A DNA stretch of 62,462 bases from Chloroflexota bacterium (GCA_016223135.1 JACRPQ010000008.1:1-62462), one strand, 5' to 3'. Positions 32,547 through 41,466 are shown, numbered from the stretch's first letter. Notes: generated by a model not told the origin, from the letters alone. Program-made: numbers and translations.

Positions 32547-34010
32547 TTATGGACGGGGTCCGCTGAAGTTTACAAAGAATGGCGGCGGTTGAATTTTTTC
32601 GACACAGGAGGTGTCAAGTCCTTGGACAGAGGCGGTTTGAATGAAGTCTTTGAATAGTTGTATGCCGCAGTGGTTGAAAAGATTGCCGTGCCCCATGCCG
32701 GGAAAGACCAAATGAATGCTGTTGGTCAGGTGTTTGGCAACTTCTTCTGCGTGATGAGGCGGCGTGATGGGGTCTGCTGCGCCGGAAAGGAGCAGGGCTG
32801 GTACATCCGATGTCACCGGCTTGTGAAATTCCGGCGAGAGTTCGCCTTTTTGCCATGTATCACAAATTGCCATAAAGTTCGCAGCGTGATTGCCAAGGAT
32901 GCTTTTATTACTGTGGTATTCGATTTTCTCTGCAGAAAGGAAAGGCGCGTCTTCGGTGCAAGTGACAGCATAGTACATGCCGTCATATACATCTAAATTC
33001 ATCAGGAGAGTCTGTGATATGAGCGGAGTGTAATTTTCTTCTGTATATGCGGTGTGTATGGACAAGGGCAGTGTGGCAACGAGGTCTGGTGTATACAGCG
33101 TTTGGAATATCAAGGTGATGAGGAGGTCATGGGTTACAGTAAGTTGAAGAGGGTTGTTGGTCAACGGATGACGGATGTTGACCTCTGCCGGTTTTTTCTC
33201 TACGCGGGCAAGTAATTCGTCGAACTCATTTCTCAAATTTGGGAAACTCGTTTTACAGGCATCGTCCATTTCACAGCGGGTGAAGAACATTTCCAAAGCC
33301 GACTGACCATCTGCCGCCGTATCCTGGTACATCACAAAGCCGGGGTCCAACACTGCGTCGAGAGTGATGGTACGCACATGTTCCGGGAACATGCGCAGAT
33401 ACGTCAGGGCGGCGCGGGTTCCATAGGATATGCCGTAAAGATTGATCTTTTCATAACCCAACGCAGCCCGAATCTCATCCAGATCTTTCATGGCGATTTC
33501 TGTATGGTAGAAGCGCAAATCGGCGTTCAATTCTTTTGGACAAGCCTGGAGACTTTCAATCGTTTCCTCATCATTCGCCAATTGATTTTCTGGATCAAGG
33601 CATCGCAGGGGATTTGATTTTCCCGTTCCCCGCTGGTCAACCAGAACGATGTCGCGCTTTTGATGGATGTTGAACAGAAATGGCAGCGTGGCGGAAAATA
33701 CTTCTATGGCTGACTGACCGGGACCGCCAGCCAGCAGGAAGAGCGGGTCGGGTTCAGGATTGTATGTAACGGCGGGGATAACCGCTATAGCGAGTTCGAT
33801 TTGACGTTTGTCAGGGTTGGAGCGATCTTCGGGAACCCTCCATGTGCCGCAGCGCGCATCGAATTGTATGCTGGATTGCGTGCTGAAGGGATTTGTCAGA
33901 ACACAATCAGCCAGGTTGGGCGGGGTGGGGGAGAGCGTAATTGAATTGGAGGGAGAACAGGACGCCAAAAAGGCGAAAACAAACAAGATGGTGGCAATGA
34001 TGCGTTTCAT
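32547..34010 (-). CDS. Lipoprotein alpha/beta hydrolase (tripeptidyl aminopeptidase-like)
   Basis: This 487-residue protein has a lipobox FLASCSP (Cys about 18) and an alpha/beta-hydrolase fold of the Streptomyces tripeptidyl-aminopeptidase/SlpD type. The oxyanion region LLAGGPGQS (about 84-92), RGTGKS (about 119-124), nucleophile elbow GISYGT (about 184-189), Asp in SGAADPITPP (about 413-422) and His in PGMGHGN (about 439-445) give a complete catalytic triad. The C-terminal TAP-like domain is present. I start at the ATG 34010, which opens the signal peptide. It is the first gene of the exporter operon and may release peptides from substrates outside the cell. Confidence 0.87.
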   Translation of the reverse strand: MKRIIATILFVFAFLASCSPSNSITLSPTPPNLADCVLTNPFSTQSSIQFDARCGTWRVPEDRSNPDKRQIELAIAVIPAVTYNPEPDPLFLLAGGPGQSAIEVFSATLPFLFNIHQKRDIVLVDQRGTGKSNPLRCLDPENQLANDEETIESLQACPKELNADLRFYHTEIAMKDLDEIRAALGYEKINLYGISYGTRAALTYLRMFPEHVRTITLDAVLDPGFVMYQDTAADGQSALEMFFTRCEMDDACKTSFPNLRNEFDELLARVEKKPAEVNIRHPLTNNPLQLTVTHDLLITLIFQTLYTPDLVATLPLSIHTAYTEENYTPLISQTLLMNLDVYDGMYYAVTCTEDAPFLSAEKIEYHSNKSILGNHAANFMAICDTWQKGELSPEFHKPVTSDVPALLLSGAADPITPPHHAEEVAKHLTNSIHLVFPGMGHGNLFNHCGIQLFKDFIQTASVQGLDTSCVEKIQPPPFFVNFSGPRP

Positions 34011-34064
34011 AATGTTGAGGCTTCTGCTTTTTGGCTTCAATTGTAATAGAATGTCCAAAGTTGA

Positions 34065-34189
34065 TTGCCTTACACTTTGATTAGGGATGCCGAAAAACGC
34101 AGACGAGCGCAGATTTTTAAGCGGGAACGCCAAGAAAATCAAGAAGAATCAGCGTTCATCTGTGTCCAAATTTTAGAAGTGTAAGGCAA
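34065..34189. mobile_element. Palindromic element with TTGCCTTACACTT ends
   Basis: TTGCCTTACACTT (34065-34077) and its exact complement (34177-34189) bound a 125-bp unit whose interior has AACGCAGACGAGCGCAG and CAGCGTTCATCTGTGTCC, related to the core of the CTAG-end family. Confidence 0.55.
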
Positions 34190-34199
34190 CCACAACGAT

Positions 34200-34233
34200 A
34201 AAAAAAAGACCGCCGGCGAGGGCGGTCTTTTTT
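34200..34233. terminator. Terminator of the sufR-sufT operon
   Basis: AGACCGCC and GGCGGTCT pair across CGGCGAG-type loop sequence and are flanked by A- and T-runs on both sides, so it can terminate transcripts from either direction. It lies just after the minus-strand gene ending at 34250. Confidence 0.8.
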
Positions 34234-34249
34234 GGTCCAGAGAGTATCG

Positions 34250-34597
34250 TTATGCGTACAATCCCCAATCCAGCGCGGACGGGTCTTCCATCATCGAGAA
34301 ATCCCAAACATCCATGCCCATTTCGATGGTGACGGGCATGTTTAAACCCTCCTGCGCTTTGGCTTTGGTCATCTCAATCATGGCGGGACCGTAGGGGCAG
34401 AAAGGTGTGGTGAGAATCATCTTGAGATGCGCCACGCCGTTTTCGATGGAAATGTCGCGCACCAACCCCAGTTGAATGATGTGCATCCCGATTTCGGGAT
34501 CAACCACTTCGGAAAGTTTTTCGCGCGCAGGCTTAACCAATTCGGGGTGTGTTTGATGGATGCTCCATTGAATTTCTTTGACGGTTTGTTCGGTCAT
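34250..34597 (-). CDS. SufT-like iron-sulfur assembly protein (MIP18/DUF59)
   Basis: This 115-residue protein has the MIP18/PaaD/SufT fold signature: VVDPEIGMHIIQLGLVRDISIENG (about 31-54), LTTPFCPYGPAM (about 62-73) with the conserved Cys67, and a helical end. SufT-type proteins help mature Fe-S proteins, often under high iron-sulfur demand. It lies 15 bp after sufR on the same strand and next to the suf operon, which supports this role. The acidic C-terminal tail (EDPSALDWGLYA) is longer than in short DUF59 proteins. Confidence 0.85.
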   Translation of the reverse strand: MTEQTVKEIQWSIHQTHPELVKPAREKLSEVVDPEIGMHIIQLGLVRDISIENGVAHLKMILTTPFCPYGPAMIEMTKAKAQEGLNMPVTIEMGMDVWDFSMMEDPSALDWGLYA

Positions 34598-34612
34598 GGA
34601 TGTCCTCTTGGA

Positions 34613-35236
34613 TTAATTCTTTGCCGCTACCGGCTGTACAACATACGTGCAATGTGAGCCTCCGCTCAGAATGCACTGTACTTTGCTGGCTGGCACTGCC
34701 AGCATTTTGGAGATCAGGGTCTGATCCATGGTGCAGACTTCGGGATGCGATATGCCGATTTGATAATAAGGGCAGGAGATTTCGTGGATTTGATATTGCC
34801 CGTCCTTCAGTTCCCATTCGACGGTAAAACCTTCCTGCGCCAGCAGTTCCTTGACGAAATCCAGCCGTTCTTCCATGCTGAGTCCCCTGATGTCGGCAGC
34901 GTACTGGTTGGCGAGATCTTCAGCGACCTGGTTGAAAAGCTGTGTCACTATAGGACCCGGCATGGTCTCTTTCAACTGTGCTAACAGACGTGTGGTCAGG
35001 CGCAGATATTTCGTGGGAAAGCGCTCCATGCCTTCTTCGGTCAGCGAATAGACCAGCCGCGGGCGCCCCACGCCGTGACGTTCCTCCTCCGCCGCGATGA
35101 GACCTTCCTTTTCGAGGTTCGACAGGTGATGCCGAACCGAAATGGCGTTAATGCCCACCGCCTCTGCAATCTCGTTGATGGTAATGCGGGGTTTGCGGAG
35201 CAGGGTCTGAAGAATGCGGTCTTTCGTGCTTTTCAT
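34613..35236 (-). CDS. sufR: SufR-type Fe-S cluster-binding repressor
   Basis: This 207-residue regulator has an N-terminal winged helix (ITINEIAEAVGINAISVRHHLSNLEKEGLI, about 18-47) and a wing HGVGRPRLVYSL (about 54-65). Four C-terminal Cys (155, 168, 188, 196) in ISCPYYQIG, PEVCTM, VQCIL and SHCTY resemble the Fe-S ligands of SufR. SufR senses cluster status and represses suf genes; here it is divergent from sufC and the shared spacer holds an inverted repeat covering both -35 boxes. Its own promoter places the ATG about 8 nt after the -10 box, so the mRNA should be leaderless. Confidence 0.9.
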   Translation of the reverse strand: MKSTKDRILQTLLRKPRITINEIAEAVGINAISVRHHLSNLEKEGLIAAEEERHGVGRPRLVYSLTEEGMERFPTKYLRLTTRLLAQLKETMPGPIVTQLFNQVAEDLANQYAADIRGLSMEERLDFVKELLAQEGFTVEWELKDGQYQIHEISCPYYQIGISHPEVCTMDQTLISKMLAVPASKVQCILSGGSHCTYVVQPVAAKN

Positions 35237-35244
35237 TGGCTGGG

Positions 35245-35326
35245 AGTATACCCGTCCTTGTTTGTATTGTCAATATACTAGAAAAATATCATAAATATTG
35301 ACTTTTCCATCTGTCCCTGCTATAAT
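35245..35326. promoter_or_regulatory. Divergent sufR/suf promoters with shared inverted repeat
   Basis: Minus strand: TTGACA (35273-35268), 17-bp spacer, TATACT (35250-35245) for sufR. Plus strand: TTGACT (35298-35303), 17-bp spacer, TATAAT (35321-35326) for sufC. The arms GTCAATAT (35269-35276) and ATATTGAC (35295-35302) form an inverted repeat, each arm covering one -35 box. This is the probable operator of the SufR protein, allowing one bound dimer or tetramer to shut both promoters. Confidence 0.8.
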
Positions 35327-35332
35327 CCCGCC

Positions 35333-35436
35333 GCAATCATAAAAACGCCAGAAATGGCATAATTTTTGAGCGTAACAGGCGTTTCTAGCGCCCCGTGCAC
35401 CCGAGAATGCACGTTACGCCCTTAGGAGCATGAGGA
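35333..35436 (+). promoter_or_regulatory. Structured 5' leader of the suf operon
   Basis: The predicted 100-nt leader holds interleaved complementary segments: AAACGCC (35343-35349) with GGCGTTT (35378-35384), and GCGTAAC (35370-35376) with GTTACGC (35413-35419), plus the hairpin CGTGCA/TGCACG (35394-35413). The first two pairings cross, as in a pseudoknot, and the third competes with the second. TTAGGAGCATGAGG then leads to the sufC ATG. It does not match a riboswitch class that I know. Confidence 0.45.
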
Positions 35437-36216
35437 ATGTCGCAACTCGAAATCAAGAATTTGCACGTCAGCATTGAAGGGAAGGAGATACTCAAAGGTC
35501 TCGACCTGACCGTGGAACAGGGCAAAGTCCACGCCATTATGGGACCGAACGGTACCGGAAAATCCACGCTTGCCTACACCCTGATGGGGCATCCAGCCTA
35601 CACCGTGACGGAAGGGGAGGTCATTTTCAAGGGGCAAAACATTCTCGAACTGGAGCCTGACGAGCGCTCCCGCTTGGGAATCTTTTTAGCGTTTCAATAT
35701 CCCGTTGCCATCCCCGGCGTGACGGTGGCAAACTTCCTGCGTACTGCCATCAATGCCCGCCGCCGCGCTGAAAACCCTGAAGACAAGGGCATTCCCATTC
35801 CTGAGTTTCGCAAACTGCTCAAGGAAAAGATGGCAATGCTCAAAATGGATCCAAACTTCGCCGGGCGCTATCTCAACGACGGCTTTTCCGGCGGCGAGAA
35901 GAAACGCGCCGAGATTTTGCAGATGGCAACCCTCCAGCCGGAAATCGCCATTTTGGACGAGACCGATTCAGGTCTGGACATTGACGCGCTGCGCATCGTG
36001 GCGGAGGGCGTCAACGCCTTGATGGGCAAAGACTTGGGCGTGCTGGTCATCACGCACTATCAGCGTCTGTTGAACTACATCAAGCCCGATTACGTCCACG
36101 TGATGATGGGCGGGCGGATCGTCGAATCGGGTGGCGCGGACCTTGCCCTGCACCTCGAAGAGAAGGGCTACGAGTGGATCCGCGAAAAGTATGTGGAAGA
36201 AGAAGCCGCAGCGTAG
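35437..36216 (+). CDS. sufC: Fe-S assembly ATPase SufC
   Basis: This 259-residue ABC-type ATPase drives the SufBCD scaffold. Walker [10 protein letters not shown] (about 34-42), SufC-specific [15 protein letters not shown] (about 82-96), signature [10 protein letters not shown] (about 150-159), Walker [11 protein letters not shown] (about 174-183) and the His switch ITHYQRLL (about 206-213) are intact. It is the first gene of the suf operon behind a consensus promoter, with AGGAG and GAGGA upstream of the ATG. Confidence 0.96.
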   Translation: MSQLEIKNLHVSIEGKEILKGLDLTVEQGKVHAIMGPNGTGKSTLAYTLMGHPAYTVTEGEVIFKGQNILELEPDERSRLGIFLAFQYPVAIPGVTVANFLRTAINARRRAENPEDKGIPIPEFRKLLKEKMAMLKMDPNFAGRYLNDGFSGGEKKRAEILQMATLQPEIAILDETDSGLDIDALRIVAEGVNALMGKDLGVLVITHYQRLLNYIKPDYVHVMMGGRIVESGGADLALHLEEKGYEWIREKYVEEEAAA

Positions 36217-36288
36217 AAACGGTTCGTTGAACAGAGACAGACGGCGGCTGGAAAAGAAGCGGCTTGTCGTCTGTGAAAGGTGAATCCT

Positions 36289-37698
36289 ATGAGCGAAGAT
36301 GCAAAGATTTTAGAAGACATTGGCGAGTACAAGTACGGTTTCCATGACCGTGACGATTACTATGCGTTCAAATCCCGCAAGGGACTCGACCGCGAAGTGG
36401 TAGAGCAGATCTCCTACCTAAAGGGCGAGCCGAAATGGATGCTTGAGTTTCGCCTCAAAGCGCTCGACCATTTCCTCAAGCGCCCCATGCCGAATTGGGG
36501 ACCTTCTCTGAAAGAATTGAATCTTGACGACATTTACTACTACGTCAAGCCGACCGAGAAGCAGGAAAAATCGTGGGACGATGTTCCCGATGACATCAAG
36601 CGCACGTTCGACCGTCTGGGCGTGCCAGAGGCAGAGCGCAAGTTCCTGGCGGGCTTGGGCGCGCAGTATGAATCGGAGATGGTTTATCACTCCATTCAAA
36701 AGCATCTTGAAGAACAGGGCGTGATTTTCCTCTCGATTGAAGACGGCTTGAAACAGCACCCCGACCTGTTCCGCGAGTATTTTGGCACGGTCATTCCAAT
36801 TGAAGATAACAAGTTCGCCGCGTTGAACAGCGCCGTGTGGTCGGGCGGTTCGTTCGTGTACGTACCGAAAGGCGTCAAAGTGGATTTGCCGCTGCAGGCA
36901 TACTTCCGCTTGAATACCGCCAACGTCGGTCAGTTCGAGCGCACGCTGATTATCGTGGATGAAGGCGCAAGCGTCCACTACGTGGAGGGCTGCACCGCGC
37001 CCCAATACACCACCGATTCCTTCCACAGCGGCGTCATCGAAATCATCGTCAAGAAGGGCGCGCGCTCGCGCTACTCCACCATCCAAAACTGGTCCACCAA
37101 CGTCTATAACCTCGTCACCCAGCGCGCCAAGGTCTTCGCCGACGCTACCCACGAATGGGTGGACGCCAACATCGGAAGCAAAGTCACCATGAAATACCCC
37201 TCCTGCTACCTCATGGAGCCCGGCGCACACGGTGAAATGCTCTCCATGGCGTTTGCAGGACCCGGTCAAATTCAGGACGCAGGCTCCAAGATGGTTCACT
37301 TTGCGCCGAATACTTCCAGCAAAATCACGTCCAAGTCCATCAGCAAAGCGGGCGGACGCGCCTCCTATCGCGGCTTGCTCAAGGTCTATAAGGGCGCGAA
37401 GGGCGTCAAGTCCAACGTCGTGTGCGACGCGCTGCTGCTCGACCCGCAATCCCGCTCCGACACCTACCCCTACATCGAAATTGACGAAGACGACGTTACC
37501 ATCGGTCACGAAGCGTCAGTCAGTAAAGTGGGTGAGGAACAGCTCTTCTACCTCATGAGCCGCGGTCTCAGCGAAGAGGAAGCCACCACCATGGTCGTCT
37601 CTGGCTTCATCGAACCGCTCGTCAAAGAACTCCCGATGGAATACGCCGTCGAAATGAACCGCCTCATCGCCCTTCAAATGGAAGGCTCCATCGGCTAA
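36289..37698 (+). CDS. sufB: Fe-S assembly scaffold SufB
   Basis: This 469-residue scaffold protein builds Fe-S clusters with SufC and SufD. The right-handed beta-helix core is recognisable by [22 protein letters not shown] (about 187-208), [17 protein letters not shown] (about 224-240), and the C-terminal [22 protein letters not shown] (about 411-432), with conserved Cys in EGCTAP and [17 protein letters not shown] is placed before the ATG at 36289. It lies 72 bp after sufC and is followed by a heptamer-repeat spacer before sufD. Confidence 0.96.
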   Translation: MSEDAKILEDIGEYKYGFHDRDDYYAFKSRKGLDREVVEQISYLKGEPKWMLEFRLKALDHFLKRPMPNWGPSLKELNLDDIYYYVKPTEKQEKSWDDVPDDIKRTFDRLGVPEAERKFLAGLGAQYESEMVYHSIQKHLEEQGVIFLSIEDGLKQHPDLFREYFGTVIPIEDNKFAALNSAVWSGGSFVYVPKGVKVDLPLQAYFRLNTANVGQFERTLIIVDEGASVHYVEGCTAPQYTTDSFHSGVIEIIVKKGARSRYSTIQNWSTNVYNLVTQRAKVFADATHEWVDANIGSKVTMKYPSCYLMEPGAHGEMLSMAFAGPGQIQDAGSKMVHFAPNTSSKITSKSISKAGGRASYRGLLKVYKGAKGVKSNVVCDALLLDPQSRSDTYPYIEIDEDDVTIGHEASVSKVGEEQLFYLMSRGLSEEEATTMVVSGFIEPLVKELPMEYAVEMNRLIALQMEGSIG

Positions 37699-37699
37699 A

Positions 37700-37742
37700 A
37701 ATTACCAATTACCAATTACCAATAGTTTGAAGTAATTGGTAA
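37700..37742. repeat. Heptamer repeat hairpin between sufB and sufD
   Basis: Three AATTACC units are followed by AATAGTTTGAAGTAATTGGT, which pairs back on them. This is one of the repeats placed between cotranscribed genes. Confidence 0.75.
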
Positions 37743-37759
37743 CTGCCAAGGAAACGCAC

Positions 37760-39100
37760 ATGCAGGAAAAACCCAAAGTAGTTGTTTCAAGGACGCGGCG
37801 TCCCGAAACCGCCGTAAAGGACTTCAACTTCACCGAAGCCGACATCCGCCCGGGGAGCGGTTTCGTCGCTTCTTACCGCGCCTCAGCCTGGTCCGCTTTC
37901 AAGAGGCTTCCCCTCCCCGACACCACCCTCGAGGCTTGGCGGCGCACCGACATCCACGCTCTGCCCGTGGACAAATTCAAATTTGCACCCGAAGGCGCTC
38001 ACAAAGACCTGCCTCCCGTGCGCGAAGACCTGCTTCGCCCCCTTGTGGCAGACCAGCACGGCGGGCAGATCGTCCTCGTCCCTGGCGGAGCGAAAATCGA
38101 ACTCGACGAAAAACTGGCTGCCAAAGGCATCATCTTCACCGACCTGCGCACCGCCGAAGAAAAATACCCCGACCTGCTCGCCAAAATGATGGGCAAAACC
38201 GTCAACGTGGAGGAGGGGAAATTTTCTGCGCTGGCGGGCGCGTTTGCCCAGAACGGCATCGTGTTGTACGTGCCGAAAGGCGTGACTGTGGAAGAGCCGC
38301 TGCACTCCGTCCTCTGGGGTCCCGGTCCCGATTTCGCCCACGTCTCGCACATCCTCGTCCTCGTGGACGAGGGCGCTTCGGTGACGTATGTTCACGAGGC
38401 GGCGTCGCCTGACCTCAAGGGCGCCAACTCCATGCACGCGGGCATCGTCGAGATTCAAGTCATGCAGGATGCCTCCCTGCGCTTCGTTGAGCTGCAATCT
38501 TGGGGACGCCACGTCTGGAACTTCAGCCACGAGCGTGTCCGCGTTGAACGCGGCGGCAGCCTCGATTGGATCTTCGGCGCCATCGGCTCGCGCCTCACCA
38601 AGAACTTCTCCGAACTCGACCTCGCTGGCGAAGGCGCGACTGGACGCATGTCTGGCTTCTACTTCACCGACGGCGACCAGCACCTCGACCACGACACCCA
38701 GCAAAATCACCTCGCCCCGCACACCACCAGCGACCTGCTCTTCAAGGGCGCGCTCAAGGGCAGGAGCCGTTCCGTCTGGCAGGGCATGATTTACGTTGCG
38801 CCCGGCGCACAAAAAACCGACGGCTACCAGGCAAACCGCAACCTTGTCCTCAGCGACCAGGCGCGCGCCGATTCCATTCCCGGCTTGGAAATCCTGGCAG
38901 ATGATGTGCGCTGTACACACGGCGCAACCGTTGGTAAACTGGAACAGGAACCGCTCTTCTATTTGAAATCGCGCGGCATTCCTCAGGCAGAAGCGGAAAA
39001 ACTTGTAGTGGAAGGTTTCTTCGACCCGATCTTCCAGCGTATCCCCTTTGAAGGCGTGCGCGAACGCTTCCAGCAGTACATTGCTGATAAAATGTCATAA
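37760..39100 (+). CDS. sufD: Fe-S assembly protein SufD
   Basis: This 446-residue partner of SufB has the family beta-helix and C-terminal helices: LPLPDTTLEAWRRTDI near 42-57, ILVLVDEGASVTYVHEAASPD (about 197-217), IGSRLTKNFSELDLAGEGA (about 274-292), and KLEQEPLFYLKSRGIPQAEAEKLVVEGFFDPIFQRIP (about 392-428), with the conserved His of DDVRCTHGATVG. I chose the ATG at 37760, with AAGGAAA upstream. It follows sufB in the order typical of Gram-positive-like suf operons. Confidence 0.94.
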   Translation: MQEKPKVVVSRTRRPETAVKDFNFTEADIRPGSGFVASYRASAWSAFKRLPLPDTTLEAWRRTDIHALPVDKFKFAPEGAHKDLPPVREDLLRPLVADQHGGQIVLVPGGAKIELDEKLAAKGIIFTDLRTAEEKYPDLLAKMMGKTVNVEEGKFSALAGAFAQNGIVLYVPKGVTVEEPLHSVLWGPGPDFAHVSHILVLVDEGASVTYVHEAASPDLKGANSMHAGIVEIQVMQDASLRFVELQSWGRHVWNFSHERVRVERGGSLDWIFGAIGSRLTKNFSELDLAGEGATGRMSGFYFTDGDQHLDHDTQQNHLAPHTTSDLLFKGALKGRSRSVWQGMIYVAPGAQKTDGYQANRNLVLSDQARADSIPGLEILADDVRCTHGATVGKLEQEPLFYLKSRGIPQAEAEKLVVEGFFDPIFQRIPFEGVRERFQQYIADKMS

Positions 39101-39119
39101 ATCGGAAGTTGAGAAACCT

Positions 39120-39653
39120 ATGGTAGAAAAAAAGAAGACTGCTTCCAAACACACGGCAACAAAGTCTAAAACATCGAACCGTGGAAAGGTAAAACCAATG
39201 GAAAAAGACAGTGGGAAGAAAAAAGTTGCCTCGAAGGCGGCAGCCCGTCCCAAGGTCCAGAACGAAGCGGTGCGCGTCGTGAATAAAATTGCTCCTCCCC
39301 GCCTCCATAACGGCGAGGAACGTAAATCAGTTCGAAGCGGGCGGGCGTCGAATCAATTTGCCTACATGAAAGCCCCCGGCGTCATGTATGATTTTCAAGT
39401 GGGCGACAAGGTCGAAGTCTTCTGCGACCATGAAAAAGGACGCGAGCGCATCCGCGGCTGGATTGCGGGCATCGTCGTCCAAGTAGACAATAAAATGGTT
39501 GCCGTCCAGTTCCGTTCCAACGTCTATCTTACCGACGGTTGGATGGTGCCAGACCGCATTCTGTGGTATCCGCTCAACTCCGAGCATATCCGCCCATTGC
39601 AGGGCAAAAAAAATTCCGCCAGGGAAAAGACCAAGGTTATCCCTGAGTATTAG
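39120..39653 (+). CDS. Uncharacterised basic protein in the suf operon
   Basis: This 177-residue protein lies between sufD (20 bp upstream) and sufS (52 bp downstream) in the same direction. Residues 1-55 are a disordered Lys/Ser/Thr/Ala-rich tail (VEKKKTASKHTATKSKTS). The folded part, about 88-155, reads FQVGDKVEVFCDHEKGRERIRGWIAGIVVQVDNKMVAVQFRS as short pieces, a pattern of a small beta-barrel (KOW, Tudor or SH3-like) with a conserved-looking Cys. The final third has DGWMVPDRILWYPL. I know no family for it. Its place suggests a role in Fe-S assembly or its coupling to translation or nucleic acid, but nothing in the residues proves it. Confidence 0.75.
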   Translation: MVEKKKTASKHTATKSKTSNRGKVKPMEKDSGKKKVASKAAARPKVQNEAVRVVNKIAPPRLHNGEERKSVRSGRASNQFAYMKAPGVMYDFQVGDKVEVFCDHEKGRERIRGWIAGIVVQVDNKMVAVQFRSNVYLTDGWMVPDRILWYPLNSEHIRPLQGKKNSAREKTKVIPEY

Positions 39654-39704
39654 CGAACGCTCGCGGCATCCGCAAGAATTGCTGCAAGCCTCCCCTTTTC
39701 TTTC

Positions 39705-40931
39705 ATGACCCTCAACGTTCAACAAATCCGCAGCGACTTTCCCATCCTCCAGCGCGAAACCTCAAAGGGCATTCGGCTGGTGTATCTGGATTCCACCGCC
39801 ACCTCGCAGAAGCCTCTGCCGGTAATCGAGGCAATGAACGCCTACTACCGCCGTTCGAATGCCAACATTCACCGCGGCGTGCATACTCTTGCCGAAGAAG
39901 CCACTGCCTTGTATGAAGAGGCGCGCGAGAAAATCGCCCGATTCATCAACGCACCCTCCGCGCGGCAGGTCATCTACACGCGCAACACCACCGAGTCTAT
40001 CAACCTGGTTGCTTATGCCTGGGCGCGCGCGAACCTCAAAGCGGGCGATCTCGTCGTCCTGACTGAGATGGAGCATCACTCCAACCTCGTTCCCTGGCAG
40101 ATGCTTCAGGCGGAACGCGGCATCGAACTGGACTTCATTCCGGTGACCGAAGCCGGCTTGCTCGATTTGGATGCCTACCAAGCGCTTCTCGCCCGGACCC
40201 CGAAACTGGTCGCCTTTACGCACATGTCCAACGTCCTCGGCACGATCAACCCCGCCGCCGAAATCATTCGCCTCGCGCACGAAGCCGGCGCGGTGACGTT
40301 GGTGGACGCGGCGCAGTCCGTCCCGCACCTCAAAGTGGACGTGCAAGCCCTCGACGCCGACTTCCTCGCCTTTTCCGCGCACAAGATGTGTGGACCCACC
40401 GGCATCGGCGCGCTCTACGGCAAAGCAGATTTGCTTGAAGCCATGCCTCCCTTCCTCGGCGGCGGCGACATGATCAAGGAAGTGAAACTCCGCTCCTTCC
40501 GCCCGAACTCGCTTCCGCACAAGTTCGAAGCGGGAACCCCCGCCATTGCGGAAGCGGTCGGTTTTGGGGCGGCAGTGGATTACCTCTCTTCTGTGGGCAT
40601 GGACGCCATCGCCTCACATGAACATGAAATCACCGCCTATGCCCTCGAACGGCTGGAAGAAATCCCCGGCGTGAAAGTGTTCGGTCCCGAAGCCCAGTAT
40701 AAAGGCGGCGTGGCGGCGTTTACGCTCGATGGCATCCACCCGCACGATGTGGCGCAAATCCTCGACAAGGACGGAATCGCCGTCCGCGCCGGTCATCACT
40801 GCGCCCAGCCGTTACACGAGAAATTCGGCATTCCAGCCACCAGCCGCGCCTCCTTCTATCTCTACAACACAAAGGACGAAGTGGATCTGCTGGTGGACGG
40901 GATTTATAAGGTCAAAAAGATGTTTGGGTGA
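39705..40931 (+). CDS. sufS: Cysteine desulfurase SufS
   Basis: This 408-residue PLP enzyme takes sulfur from cysteine for cluster assembly. The substrate and PLP regions include TEMEHHSNLVPWQ (about 121-133), VDAAQSVPHLKVD (about 200-212), the PLP lysine in FSAHKMCGPTGIGALYG (about 222-238), and the active-site Cys366 in RAGHHCAQPL of the type II (SufS) class. It directly precedes sufU, its usual sulfur acceptor; the two reading frames meet at a GTGA overlap. Confidence 0.96.
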   Translation: MTLNVQQIRSDFPILQRETSKGIRLVYLDSTATSQKPLPVIEAMNAYYRRSNANIHRGVHTLAEEATALYEEAREKIARFINAPSARQVIYTRNTTESINLVAYAWARANLKAGDLVVLTEMEHHSNLVPWQMLQAERGIELDFIPVTEAGLLDLDAYQALLARTPKLVAFTHMSNVLGTINPAAEIIRLAHEAGAVTLVDAAQSVPHLKVDVQALDADFLAFSAHKMCGPTGIGALYGKADLLEAMPPFLGGGDMIKEVKLRSFRPNSLPHKFEAGTPAIAEAVGFGAAVDYLSSVGMDAIASHEHEITAYALERLEEIPGVKVFGPEAQYKGGVAAFTLDGIHPHDVAQILDKDGIAVRAGHHCAQPLHEKFGIPATSRASFYLYNTKDEVDLLVDGIYKVKKMFG

Positions 40932-40936
40932 GTTAC

Positions 40937-41332
40937 ATGGACGATCTCTACCGCGAAGTCATCATCGAACACTACAAGCACCCCGGTTACCGCGGGCATC
41001 TCGAACCGCACGACATTCAATTTGCAGACAATAACCCCCTGTGCGGCGACCACATCGAAATCACCATGCAAGTCGGCGCAGATGGGACAGTCAAAGACGC
41101 CCGCTTCGACGGTCACGGTTGCGCCATCTCGCAGGCTTCGGCAGACCTGCTCATTGAGTCCATCATCGGCAAGCCGCTCGAAGAAGTCAAACAACTCAAC
41201 AAACAGCACATCCTCGATCTGCTCGGCATTGACCTGGGACCCGTCCGCCTGAAGTGCGCTTTGCTTTCGCTCAAAGTGCTGAAGGCGGGCGTATATGGTC
41301 TTGGCGAAGCCAGCGATGAACTTGTTGAGTAA
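40937..41332 (+). CDS. sufU: Sulfur-relay/scaffold protein SufU
   Basis: This 131-residue SufU/IscU-fold protein accepts persulfide sulfur from SufS. The three conserved Cys are present: Cys36 in LCGDH, Cys62 in GHGCAIS and Cys107 in RLKCALL. Zn ligand Asp38 is also present. The insert between the second and third Cys identifies it as SufU rather than IscU. MDDLYREVIIEHYKHP is the usual family start. A GTG at 40928 overlapping the sufS stop is an alternative. The final part of the suf operon continues with the Rieske gene. Confidence 0.94.
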   Translation: MDDLYREVIIEHYKHPGYRGHLEPHDIQFADNNPLCGDHIEITMQVGADGTVKDARFDGHGCAISQASADLLIESIIGKPLEEVKQLNKQHILDLLGIDLGPVRLKCALLSLKVLKAGVYGLGEASDELVE

Positions 41333-41334
41333 AA

Positions 41335-41464
41335 GCGTACACACATAAACAGGTATACACGTACACATGTAAACAGGTACACACCTGAATTCAACTTGTC
41401 TACCTGTATACCTGTCTACCTGTCTACTTGTCTACCTGTATACCTGTATACCTATCTACCTTCC
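41335..41464. repeat. Octamer tandem arrays, both orientations
   Basis: The left part (41339-41390) consists of AACAGGTA-type units. The right part (41398-41464) consists of eight units CTACCTGT/ATACCTGT, the reverse complement of the left. The two halves can fold into a long imperfect hairpin. The array fills the spacer between sufU and the Rieske gene. Confidence 0.82.
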
Positions 41465-41466
41465 CC

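Noticed and set aside
41398-41466. N-terminal extension of the Rieske protein encoded by octamers
   Set aside because: The extra residues would repeat YLST and PVYL units from the tandem array and have no counterpart in Rieske proteins; the ATG at 41467 fits the family start.
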